NCBI GenBank assembly: GCA_037127255.1
Contig: JBANSL010000008.1
Coordinates: forward strand, 7,621,396 to 7,685,395
Origin: Persicaria tinctoria
Taxonomy: Eukaryota; Streptophyta; Magnoliopsida; Caryophyllales; Polygonaceae
Length of the DNA stretch: 64,000 nt
Direction of reading: 5' to 3'
Made by a program: the position numbers and the translations under genes. The stretch's first letter is position 1, and each line of letters opens with the position of its first letter. A model generated the notes under the pieces. The model was not told the DNA's origin, did not search any database, and saw only the letters and a program-made list of their open reading frames with translations. Below are positions 13,401-22,440 of this stretch, piece after piece.

Positions 13401-14594
13401 AATATTTTGTTCCCCTAAGACCTGAGTTCCTTCTGCTGGAATAATAGATCTTAATATTTTCCTATTCCGTCTTCCCGAGGCCACCCTATGAAAATATCCA
13501 GAATTAGTATCGGCATGTTTAATATGTTTAGCTTTTGCTCTTTGACTCCAGAAAGATTTGTGCCACCCAATAAGAGCCTCTCTTTTTCTAAGCAAATTAT
13601 TTTGTTTTAAGATTAGATTCTCATCATCTTAGACAGAGATTTGTTCTTAACAGACACAAGGTCTTCTTCCACCTCGATTAGTTGGCGGAAAATGTTCCCA
13701 AAGGTTTTCCGATTTCATTCTTTAATTCTTGATTTCAGAATTTTTGTTTTAAAGGATAGTTGGAATAGAGAGGATCCACCGCAATTGGCTCTCCGGGCTT
13801 GCTTTACAATATTCCTTGAATCTTTTCTGCCTAACCACATGTTTTCGAACTTAAAGGGAGCCGCTTCGTGAGACATTCCCGGGCTCAAGTCCAGAGAGAT
13901 AGGGCAATGGTCTGAAGATGAAAACGCATGATGGGTCACACGAATATCCGGGATTTGAACTAATATAGAGGGATGGACTAACGCTCTGTCAAGATGTTCC
14001 CAAATATTATCCGGTCCACACTTTTTTTTCCTCCAGGTGAACCAGTTACCACTAAATGGTAGCTCCAATAGCTCGCATGAATCCTTGATATCCGCAAGTC
14101 TGCCAAGCCTAGCAGAACATACTTCTGCACCCCCGATCTTATCTTCACTAGACACAATGTCATTTAAATCACCCATCACAATATATGGAAAGGCAGTTTC
14201 ATGGATTTTTGCAGACAATTCATTCCAGAATTCTGTTTTTTTCACGTTCCTGCGCAGGGGCATATACTAAAAATATTCTATACTTAGTGTTTGATTCAAA
14301 GTTTTCATAATCCACTGCAATAAATCTTTGCCCGAGACAAGCCAGCGTAATTGACTCCGAGGAGAGTAGGAAAGACTTCCAGCATACGCCTATACCCCCT
14401 GACTTACCCACCGCTGGTGCCCAACATGCTTCATCAAAACCTGCTGCTTTCCATGTCTTTTCATCTGGAATCTGCTCCGATTTTGTTTCCATTACGGCAA
14501 ATAGGTGAATATTATGTGTCTTACAAAAAGAGCTCACTTCTGCCCAAAAGTTTGGTCTCCCAATCCCTCGTACATTCCAGGAACCAATTTTCAT
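10465..14594 (-). pseudogene. LINE-1 ORF2: endonuclease / reverse transcriptase / RNase H, broken
   Basis: In order from 14594 downward there is an EEP endonuclease domain (MKIGSWNVRGIGRPNF, METK, SGGIGVCWK, VMGDLND, SSDHCPISLD), then a reverse transcriptase (GRNKSPGPDG, FITLLPK, YRPISLC, AFVADRAIQDNVL, LDMEKAYD, QGDPISP, FADD near 12500). A zinc-binding zf-RVT region follows (WKVDVMPKIKNFLWK, CMFCNSPIEDELHLFVECP), then a plant RNase H-like domain (LNFDGASS, EAMALREG) ending at 10465. Lesions seen: a frameshift in an A-run near 14240, a TGA at 13715-13717, a frameshift near 13630, a frameshift in an A-run near 12665 and a TAG at 11938-11940. The catalytic motifs otherwise remain. The ATG overlaps the ORF1 stop as ATGA (14591-14594). 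Confidence 0.9.
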
Positions 14595-15380
14595 TCCCAC
14601 CCTCTTATATTCCTTTCCCTAATCAATATACACTGGCGAGAAGAATCTCGAATACTCTTAAGCCAAACCACACAAAAACTTATGTAGCTTGGGTTAGAAC
14701 AGATATTAAACGGAACAGTACACTCCCAATGACTACACTTTGCTCTTTGCTTATTAATAAACTTGCCAAAACCCATAAAATTCTGGCCTCGAGGAGAATA
14801 TCCCACAAGCTTTTTGAACTCAAACCCCTTAGCACATTCCAAATGGGACATCCCCTTCAAAAGTTTACCCATACTATCAATAGCCTTAATCCAAGTATTA
14901 GACATTAAGGACGGCAACCTCAATGATCGAGGCCATCCACGCAATATGCTAAATATTTTTATCACTAAATAAATTGTGAACAACCAACCACACTTCCACC
15001 ATGAGGAGCACCTCTTATCTTTAAGAAACTTAATCTGGGCACACAAGAATATCGTTTGAATACCACTTATTCCACCATGAGCAATACTAGACGGTAGCAG
15101 TATAATCAGGCAAATATTATTACATATAATTACTTTATTTAAATGATTTAATAGGAATACACTCACAAGGAGCTGACAATTGCTAACCGAAGATACACAC
15201 ACAAAATAATGTCTAGCATTAGATCGGTAGATGGGTTTAATCGAACAAGTTTTTATATGGATTGCAACCCAGCAATTTCCTTCATAACCGATCAAGGATG
15301 ACATACAACTATGTATCTCACGCATTTTGACCATTGAGGGCAGTGTCAACAAGCCATTAGTTCTCAGGACAAGATTTTCT

Positions 15381-15518
15381 TGTGAGATCATGAGATTGAT
15401 TGTAATGTCCTCCTTGAGGGTTTCCATTCATTGATATAACATATATATAGGTTACAAGGTATTGGGCCTTAACGGGCTTTCAGCCCACTATACAATAGGA
15501 GACCTATGTAATCTATCA
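15381..15518 (-). repeat. 3' LTR of Copia-1
   Basis: 138 bp, identical by eye to the copy at 20025-20162. The G-rich stretch GCGGGGG just before it (15521-15527, minus strand) is the likely polypurine tract. The first three LTR bases on the minus strand, TGA, form the stop codon of the polyprotein. Confidence 0.92.
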
Positions 15519-18500
15519 AACCCCCGCAGTCGAAACGGGAGGGGTCCGTACAGTGAGACTGGAACGAAAATCAATGAATAACTGTCTAGGTAAACCCTTG
15601 GTGAATATATCAGCGTACTGATAAGAGGACGGGACATGTAGAACGCGGACATGTCCAATGGCAACCTTGTCCCTGACGAAGTGGAGATCAAGCTCAATGT
15701 GCTTCGTGCGTTGATGTTGGACTGGGTTGCTAGCCAGGTAGACGGCGGAGACGTTGTCAGTGTAGACCAGAGTGGCCTTCTGTAAGGGGCATCGTAGCTC
15801 AAGCAGGAGATTGCGGAGCCAAGAGCACTCAGAGACAACGTTGGCAACACCCCTGTATTCGGCTTCAGCGCTGGAGCGAGACACGACGGACTGACGTTTG
15901 GCTGACCAAGACACAAGAGTGTCATTGAGGAAGACACAGTAACCAGACGTGGAGCGACGTGTGTCTGGACAACCACCCCAATCCGCATCAGTGTATGCCA
16001 CAAGATCAAGCTTAGAGGAAGGAGTGATGGTGGTGCCGAGCTCGAGGGTGCCGCTGATGTACCGAATGATCCGCTTCAAAGCCTGAAAATGGGGTTCCCT
16101 AGGGGCATGCATGAACAAGCAGATCTGCTGGACGGCGTAACTGATATCAGGCCTGGTGAAAGTGAGATACTGAAGAGCACCAGCGAGACTCCTGTACAGT
16201 GTTGGATCATCAACCAAAGGACCCGAATGAGCACTGAGCTTGTTGGATGTATCGACTGGGGTTGCGACGGGATTGCAGTTGACCATCTTAGCACGAGCAA
16301 CAATCTCAGCAGCATACTTACTCTGTGAGAGAAACAGACCAGACGCATGCCGCTGAACGGCAACTCCCAAGAAGTAAGACAGCGGACCCAGATCAGACAT
16401 GGCGAATTCGGCACTCAATCTCGAGATGATGGACGTTCGAAGAGCATCAGAAGAGGCGGTGAGAATGATGTCGTCGACATAGAGCAGCAGGAAAGCCAAG
16501 TCCGAGCCTCTGCGATAGATAAACAGAGACGTATCCGATCGGCTGCCAGTGAAACCCAAGCGGAGCAGATGAGAGGCAAACCGCTGGAACCATGCCCGTG
16601 GAGCCTGTTTCAGACCATACAGAGAGCGCTTGAGGAGACAGACATGCTTTGGACGCTCAGCATCAGCAAACCCCGGAGGCTGAAACATGTAAACCGTCTC
16701 ATTCAGATGACCATGCAGAAAGGCGTTCTTGACATCCAGCTGATGGATGCCCCAGTTGCGCGACAGAGCCAGACTCAGGACCACTCGGATAGTGGCAGGC
16801 TTGACCACAGGGCTGAAGGTCTCATCACAATCAATACCTGCCTGCTGAGATCTACCGTTCACCACCAAACGAGCCTTGTAGCGCTCCAATGTCCCATCAG
16901 AGCGGAACTTGTGACGGAAAAGCCACATACAGCGAATGACGTTCGCCTCAGGAGGGCGAGGAACAAGAACCCAAGTACCATTCTTCGTAAGGGCCCTGTA
17001 TTCGTCGAGCATAGCCGCCTGCCAATTCGGGTCTAGGAGGGCTGTTTTGTGGGAGGTGGGAACGGGGGAGAGGGAGATCTGGGTGGAGGCAGAGGGGGAA
17101 AGGGAGTCGGGAAGGATGGGGGCAGGAGAGGCGAAGGACGCGGGCACGCCAGCCGGGGACGCGGGCGCGTCAGGGCGGGGCGCGGGCGCGCCAGGGCGGG
17201 GCGCGGGCGCGCCATCTTGGGGCAGGGATGTTGGCGTAGGGGATGTGGGGTGTATGGCGGGGTGATGGTCGGTGGTCATGGAGACGATCTGTCGGGGTCT
17301 GAAGACACCGGAGACGCTGCGGGTGTGAGGTCTGGTTGTGGGGGGTGGCGAGGGAGGTGGGGGAGGGGGAGACGCAGGAGCACCGGGAGAGCTCTGGGGA
17401 AGAATGAAGTGAGGAAATGGTGACTCAGACTCTGACGACGACACAGGGGGTGTGGGAGATGCGAAGGGAAATCGCGACTCATCAAAGGTGACATGGCGAG
17501 AGAGAATGATCCTGTGAGTCTTGATATCAAGGCAAATATAACCGCGATGATCAGACGGGTAGCCAAGAAAGACACAAGGGGTAGAGCGAGGGTGAAGCTT
17601 ATGGGGAGCGGTGGATGCTTTATTGGGAAAGCATAAGCAACCAAATGTACGAAGGTGATCATATATGGGCAAAGGAGAATACAGTGCCTGAAACGGTGAG
17701 CGATGATTGAGGGTGGTGGAAGGGAGAATGTTGAGGAGGTAGCATGTGGTGGCCAAGGCGTAAGGCCAATAAGGGAGGGGAATGGATGCGTGGAAGAGAA
17801 GAGTGCGCATCATATTGGTGATGGTGCGGATGATTCGTTCGGCTTTGCCATTTTGTTGCGAGGTGTAGGGGCAGGATAAGCGATAGGAGATCCCATTGGT
17901 ATTAAAGAAAGTGTGGAAATCTTTATTGTCAAATTCACGGCCATTGTCGCATTGGAAACACTTGACAGAGGTGTGAAACTGTGTTTTAATGTAAGTATGG
18001 AATTTTGCAAAGATAGGGAACAATTGAGATTTAAAGTGCAAAGGGAAAACCCATAAGAAGTGTGTAAAATCATCCAGAAACAAAAGGTAATACTTATGAC
18101 CCTCCTTGCTAGGCACAGGAGATGTCCAAATATCACTATGAATAATATCAAAAGGTGCGAAAGTAGTGTTTAAAGAACGCTGAAACGGAAGTCTGGCATG
18201 CTTGCCTAACTGACAAGACGAACATAAACCAGAGCGGTGCTCTTTATTACAAATGACAAGATTCTTAGAACGAAGTAAATCTAAAACTGCAGGACTGGGA
18301 TGACCAAGACGAGCATGCCAAAGACTGGATGATGATGCCGAGAGGGCGACTGGACTTGACGGGCTGGATGGTGAAGGCGACGACACAGGATAGAGCTCCC
18401 CAGTGCTATTACATCTCAGACGAGTAACCCCCGTAGTAAGATCCTTCACAGAGAAACCAAACGGATCAAACTCAAGAGAAACATCATTGTCAGTGGTAAA

Positions 18501-19649
18501 CCGACGGACAGAGATAAGGTTTTTGACAAGTTTGGGGGCAATAAGGACATTGTTTAGGTGCAAAGGGTTGGTAGGGGTTGGTAGTGTGGTGTGGCCAATG
18601 CCCGAAGTAGCAAGGCGACCACCGTTGCCAACGATAATAGAATGAGCAGGACCCTTAAAAGAATGAGATGAGAGAGTACCTGGGGAGTTCGTCATATGAG
18701 AGGTAGCGCCAGTGTCCATGTACCAAGAGCCGTCAGGAGGTGTCAGCTGCATGGAAGAGAAGGCGTTGTGCACATCAGTCGGGTATGCCTGATCGGATGA
18801 TGGACGGGGAGCAGGACCCAACAAGCCCTGCTGGCGGTTGAGATATGGGGCAGGTCCACGAAACGACGCACCGGGGTAGCCATAGGGCATCCAAGGAGGG
18901 TAGCCAGGGTTGGGGTACCAAGAGGGGTGGCAGTTATCATGTTGCTGCGGGCGCCAGGTGCTGCGGCCACCGCGGCCTCTGCCGCGGCCGCGGCCGCGCC
19001 CGCCGCTGCGGTCGCCGCCTCTAGGTCCTTGCTGATCGTTGGTGCGGCCTGGCTGGAGGGCGAGTTGCTCGATGATGTCGCTGGATGAGACCAACGCCGT
19101 CTTGTCTTTGGCGGCGTCGGTTGTCTGACGTTGAAGGCGAGTCTCCTCCAGGATCAGTTGAGACCGGGTCTTCTCGAATGTAGGGAGAGGCTCTGTCTGC
19201 TGAATATGAGTAGCAGCAGCGTTGTATTCGGAAGGGAGACCAGAGAGAACCTGAAGAACCAGACGGGTGGCACTGGGTTTGGAGTCGACAACGTCGAGCT
19301 GATCAGCCAGGGTCTTGATGTGCTGACAGTAGGCAGATATCGACGGAAAAGAGGAAAGCTTGCAACCTGAGAATTCGTGCTCGAGATAGACAGCACGGGT
19401 GGACTTGTTGTCTTGAAAGAGATCCTGAAGTTTCTTCCAAGCTTGCAAGGCGTTGTCTTTGGGGTCAAGGATAGTGGTCAATAGATCTTTTGAGATGGTG
19501 TTAAAGATCCATTGAAGAACAATGGTGTCAAGTTGAGCGAAGAGATCGTCGTCTTCGCTTGCAGGGCGGTTAGCGGAGGAGTCAATGTGGTGGAGGACTT
19601 TATGAGCCTTAACATGGGTCGTGAAGAGGTGCGACCACATCATGATCAA
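15516..19649 (-). CDS. Copia-1 gag-pol polyprotein (nearly intact)
   Basis: The open frame gives about 1377 residues. Order: a UBN2-type gag domain, an Arg-Gly run (GGRGRGRGRGRGGR) in place of a CCHC knuckle, protease (WYMDTGATSHM, near residue 311), GAG-pre-integrase (LWHARLGHPSP), integrase (PFDIIHSDIW, CDNGREF, YTSQQNGKAER), a proline-rich linker, reverse transcriptase (LDVKNAFLHG, YVDD near residue 1057) and RNase H (DADWGGCPD, SSAEAEYRG). The natural start is probably the ATG at 19740, whose frame runs through NIKNCIPIILD and then stops. It is out of frame with the main one, so a small indel near 19640-19650 separates the first 30-odd codons. The first in-frame ATGs lie at about 19640. 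The frame ends with GTT|TGA, the TGA belonging to the LTR. Confidence 0.9.
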   Translation of the reverse strand: MIMMWSHLFTTHVKAHKVLHHIDSSANRPASEDDDLFAQLDTIVLQWIFNTISKDLLTTILDPKDNALQAWKKLQDLFQDNKSTRAVYLEHEFSGCKLSSFPSISAYCQHIKTLADQLDVVDSKPSATRLVLQVLSGLPSEYNAAATHIQQTEPLPTFEKTRSQLILEETRLQRQTTDAAKDKTALVSSSDIIEQLALQPGRTNDQQGPRGGDRSGGRGRGRGRGRGGRSTWRPQQHDNCHPSWYPNPGYPPWMPYGYPGASFRGPAPYLNRQQGLLGPAPRPSSDQAYPTDVHNAFSSMQLTPPDGSWYMDTGATSHMTNSPGTLSSHSFKGPAHSIIVGNGGRLATSGIGHTTLPTPTNPLHLNNVLIAPKLVKNLISVRRFTTDNDVSLEFDPFGFSVKDLTTGVTRLRCNSTGELYPVSSPSPSSPSSPVALSASSSSLWHARLGHPSPAVLDLLRSKNLVICNKEHRSGLCSSCQLGKHARLPFQRSLNTTFAPFDIIHSDIWTSPVPSKEGHKYYLLFLDDFTHFLWVFPLHFKSQLFPIFAKFHTYIKTQFHTSVKCFQCDNGREFDNKDFHTFFNTNGISYRLSCPYTSQQNGKAERIIRTITNMMRTLLFHASIPLPYWPYALATTCYLLNILPSTTLNHRSPFQALYSPLPIYDHLRTFGCLCFPNKASTAPHKLHPRSTPCVFLGYPSDHRGYICLDIKTHRIILSRHVTFDESRFPFASPTPPVSSSESESPFPHFILPQSSPGAPASPPPPPPSPPPTTRPHTRSVSGVFRPRQIVSMTTDHHPAIHPTSPTPTSLPQDGAPAPRPGAPAPRPDAPASPAGVPASFASPAPILPDSLSPSASTQISLSPVPTSHKTALLDPNWQAAMLDEYRALTKNGTWVLVPRPPEANVIRCMWLFRHKFRSDGTLERYKARLVVNGRSQQAGIDCDETFSPVVKPATIRVVLSLALSRNWGIHQLDVKNAFLHGHLNETVYMFQPPGFADAERPKHVCLLKRSLYGLKQAPRAWFQRFASHLLRLGFTGSRSDTSLFIYRRGSDLAFLLLYVDDIILTASSDALRTSIISRLSAEFAMSDLGPLSYFLGVAVQRHASGLFLSQSKYAAEIVARAKMVNCNPVATPVDTSNKLSAHSGPLVDDPTLYRSLAGALQYLTFTRPDISYAVQQICLFMHAPREPHFQALKRIIRYISGTLELGTTITPSSKLDLVAYTDADWGGCPDTRRSTSGYCVFLNDTLVSWSAKRQSVVSRSSAEAEYRGVANVVSECSWLRNLLLELRCPLQKATLVYTDNVSAVYLASNPVQHQRTKHIELDLHFVRDKVAIGHVRVLHVPSSYQYADIFTKGLPRQLFIDFRSSLTVRTPPVSTAGV

Positions 19650-20024
19650 GAATGATAGGGATGCAATTTTTTATGTTGGAGATGGTTAGGGCGGAATGGT
19701 AGGGCGGCTTAATGGGGTCGGTAGGTTGTGGGTTAGCCATGGGGACGAGAAGAGAGGGCTAAGGGGGGCGTGGAGAGGGAGAAGAGCTGGTGACGCGGGC
19801 GCGCTAGTGGTGGGCGCGGGCGCGCTATGGGTTGGCCGACGGTAGGATTGCGGCGGCGAGGAGAGGGAAGGAGGGGGGGCCGACGGTGGGAGGGCGGCGG
19901 CGATGAGAGAGAAGGAGGGGGGCCGACGGTGGGAGGGCGGCGGCGAGGAGAGAGAGAAGGTGGTGGCGGCTAGGTTTAGAGAAAGAAAGAATTTAGGGTT
20001 TTTGGATCTTAGGCTGTGATACCA

Positions 20025-20162
20025 TGTGAGATCATGAGATTGATTGTAATGTCCTCCTTGAGGGTTTCCATTCATTGATATAACATATATATAGGTTACA
20101 AGGTATTGGGCCTTAACGGGCTTTCAGCCCACTATACAATAGGAGACCTATGTAATCTATCA
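20025..20162 (-). repeat. 5' LTR of Copia-1
   Basis: 138 bp, identical by eye to the 3' copy, starting TGATAGATT and ending CTCACA on the minus strand. A TATATATA stretch inside may act as the TATA box. The tRNA primer-binding site follows directly. Confidence 0.92.
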
Positions 20163-21689
20163 TTTCTAACACCTCAAATCGACATAGCTCAATTGGAACT
20201 TGATTGAAACACACAGGCATCTCCCTGCAACTAAGCATCACTAAACAAACTTCTCTAAAGAACGAAGGCACTCGAAAGAACTGGCACAAGACCACACAGC
20301 AGTGACGAACACATCTTAGGCAAATCATGAAAACATACTCAAATATAATTAGATAATAGTGGATTTTATAATTACTGCTTGCACAATTGCTCCACCAGAG
20401 GACACTATGATTTCCACTTTGATAATAATCAATAAGAAAGCAATTAAATTCTTGATCAAATTTCCACATCAATCTCCAGTTCTCCACCCACTGGAGCCTA
20501 TTTTTTCTTTATTTTTAGAAGAAACCCAAAAGCTGCACATACTTAAGATGAACAACAAAATGTTCCAGTTCACAAATTGAAACTCATACTCCCACTTATT
20601 TAGATGACCATAGCAGTGCTTAGACCATGAGGACACCGTCTCCATTTTCCACACACTCAATTCACAAGTTAACAATCGGATTAAGAAGAGAAATATATAA
20701 CATGGGTGAAGCAAAAACAAGGTATTCAACCCGACTACTTGAAACTTAAATTTCTTACCACGATTTTTCAGAGACAGAACAACCATCTTGGATTTCTTCA
20801 GAATTTTTTCAATCTGCTTTTGATTTGCTTTTGGCAACCCTACCGGAGGAGCAGGAATCCCCACAGCAGGACCACCATCAGCGGGGGTTTTTGGGCCCTT
20901 TCGGGAGTTTTTTGGTGGAGGAGCGAGATAATCGTCCTCCACAGGTTTTTTGCCTTTGTCCATTGAGGACGAAGCCATAGGATCACAACAAACACAAACT
21001 TGGTTAGAGATCTGAGAGAAAGGAGAGTTTGTAAGAGAAGAGGGAGAAGAGGTTGTGTGAAGATGAGTTGAATACCAGACCTGATTTAAAAAGATGCCGA
21101 GGGGAGAAGAGCGAAGGCAACCAGAGTTGACCTCCCACACACACCACCACTGAATCGGTGCCATGAAACAGTGCACAATCAGAGAGGAAATATCTCCGAT
21201 TGTACGAGAACCACTATGCCTCCTCCAGATTTTGGAGATCTGTACTCCTACAAGTCGTGGATGAGGCCAAGGAGGAGGCCGCGCACTCAAACCCCAAAAT
21301 CTCATAGCCAGGTTGATCCACCAATCAACCAAGATGGCACGAAATCGGCGCACAGAACCGTACAGCACATCCCCAACACTGATATCCCTTCTCCATACAT
21401 CATCTCTCGAACCATTTTTTCGACAATCCTTCAGAACCCCCAATAAATTCGACTAGGGGATCTAAAAGATAGATAATCATGATTGCTTTCAACTTCAGAA
21501 CGGATTATTGAGGAGATTTGGCAAGAGGAAGGGTTTTGATGATGAAGGTTTTTGCAACTAGGTTTCTTCTCGAAGGAGATTAGGGATTTTGGGGTTTTCT
21601 GGGGAGGGAAACAGGAGCGCGTGGCGCGCATACTCAAGAGCCATAAATTGAGATTTCTCACTACTTTTTACGATTAACATCCTTATTAT

Positions 21690-21820
21690 GTTAAGAAAAT
21701 ACAAAATATGTTTATGATTTTGTCAAATTGTCTATCCAAGAAACTCTAATTCTACTAACCTTTTTATTTTTGAAACATTCAGCTGAAAGTTAATACTACT
21801 GTATTGTCGGTATTTTTTGG
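21690..21820. other. Spacer between LINE-1 and the MULE complex
   Basis: Short AT-rich spacer; nothing recognised. Confidence 0.3.
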
Positions 21821-22440
21821 GGGGAAATTTACAAAAAAACCACAATTATATATAACCCTTTACACTTAACCACCCGTTAAAAACGAAATTACATAAAACC
21901 ACCCATTAAATGGGTTTTCTTTTCAAATCACCACCCACCACAAATTTCCATTAGAATTCCATTAAATATAGTAGTATATTAATATTTTATACTTGAAATT
22001 CAAAGTTTAAACTTGAATATATTTAAATTATATTTATTGTAGGGGTAATAACTTATATTAATATATTAGGGGCAAAAGAGTGTATACATTTTAAATTTGT
22101 TCAGAGGGCGGAGGTTCTAAATGTGGAAAATATTATTTAATTTTATTTGAAAAGTCAAACAAACTTTAATAAAAACACATTTAATAAAAATACTTTTGAG
22201 TCTGGAAAATATGTTTTAAAAAATATTTAGATATTTTGTTTTCATTTTTAGTATATACTGTAGGTGTTTACAAATATGAAAGAAAATGAGAAATTAATCA
22301 TTAGTATAAAAAATATTATTAAATTTAAACAATGCTAATGACTTATAAAATTATTTTAATTTTGATTAAAAAAGAAGTCTATAAAGATTATAACCATTTT
22401 TAGGAATAAAATAGACAAAAAATTGTTCATATTAATATAT

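Larger units (their letters stand above)
15381..20162 (-). mobile_element. Young Copia LTR retrotransposon (Copia-1), nested in LINE-1
   Basis: Two identical 138-bp LTRs (15381-15518 and 20025-20162) with TG...CA ends bound the element. The flanking 5 bp TTTCT (15376-15380, 20163-20167) is the target duplication. Reading on the minus strand, the 5' LTR is directly followed by TGGTATCACAGCC (20024 downward), a primer-binding site for initiator tRNA-Met with one changed base. One long polyprotein frame fills the interior. Domain order protease-integrase-RT-RNase H is Copia. The very short LTRs and the lack of a CCHC knuckle in gag suggest the Ale/Retrofit lineage (inference). Confidence 0.93.
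14591..20978 (-). pseudogene. LINE-1 ORF1, unrecognised protein, interrupted by Copia-1
   Basis: By position this is ORF1. It starts MASSSMDKGKKPV at 20978, followed by a Pro/Lys-rich stretch and a basic helix-like piece (KQIEKILKKSKMVVLSLKNR). That frame stops at 20469. A second frame, open from 20487, continues to the Copia insertion at 20162 and, if the Copia and one copy of its 5-bp duplication are ignored, resumes without a break at 15380 and runs to the TGA at 14591. At least one frameshift therefore separates the N-terminal part. The product is rich in Cys, Trp and hydrophobic residues and shows neither the DUF4283 domain nor the CCHC knuckle normal for plant L1 ORF1. Its function is not recognised; RNA binding would be the guess from position only. 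Confidence 0.55.
10418..21671 (-). mobile_element. Full-length L1-type LINE, split by a Copia insertion (LINE-1)
   Basis: The element reads on the minus strand: 5' leader (21671-20979), ORF1 (20978-14591), ORF2 (14594-10465) and a short AT-rich 3' end with a TAA-rich tail near 10418-10440. The 18-bp sequence GATTAACATCCTTATTAT occurs on both sides (10400-10417 and 21672-21689) and is read as the target-site duplication. The 3' edge is blurred because the tail and duplication are both AT-rich. Without the Copia copy at 15381-20162 the LINE is about 6.5 kb, a normal full length for plant L1. It is dead now, with several frameshifts and stops in ORF2. Confidence 0.85.

Noticed and set aside
16936..17423. 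Gly/Arg-rich frames on the strand opposite Copia-1
   Set aside because: They are antisense shadows of the proline-rich linker in the Copia polyprotein.
19686..20075. Proline/serine-rich minus-strand frame
   Set aside because: It spans the LTR, the primer-binding site and the Copia leader in the wrong frame, so it is not a gene.
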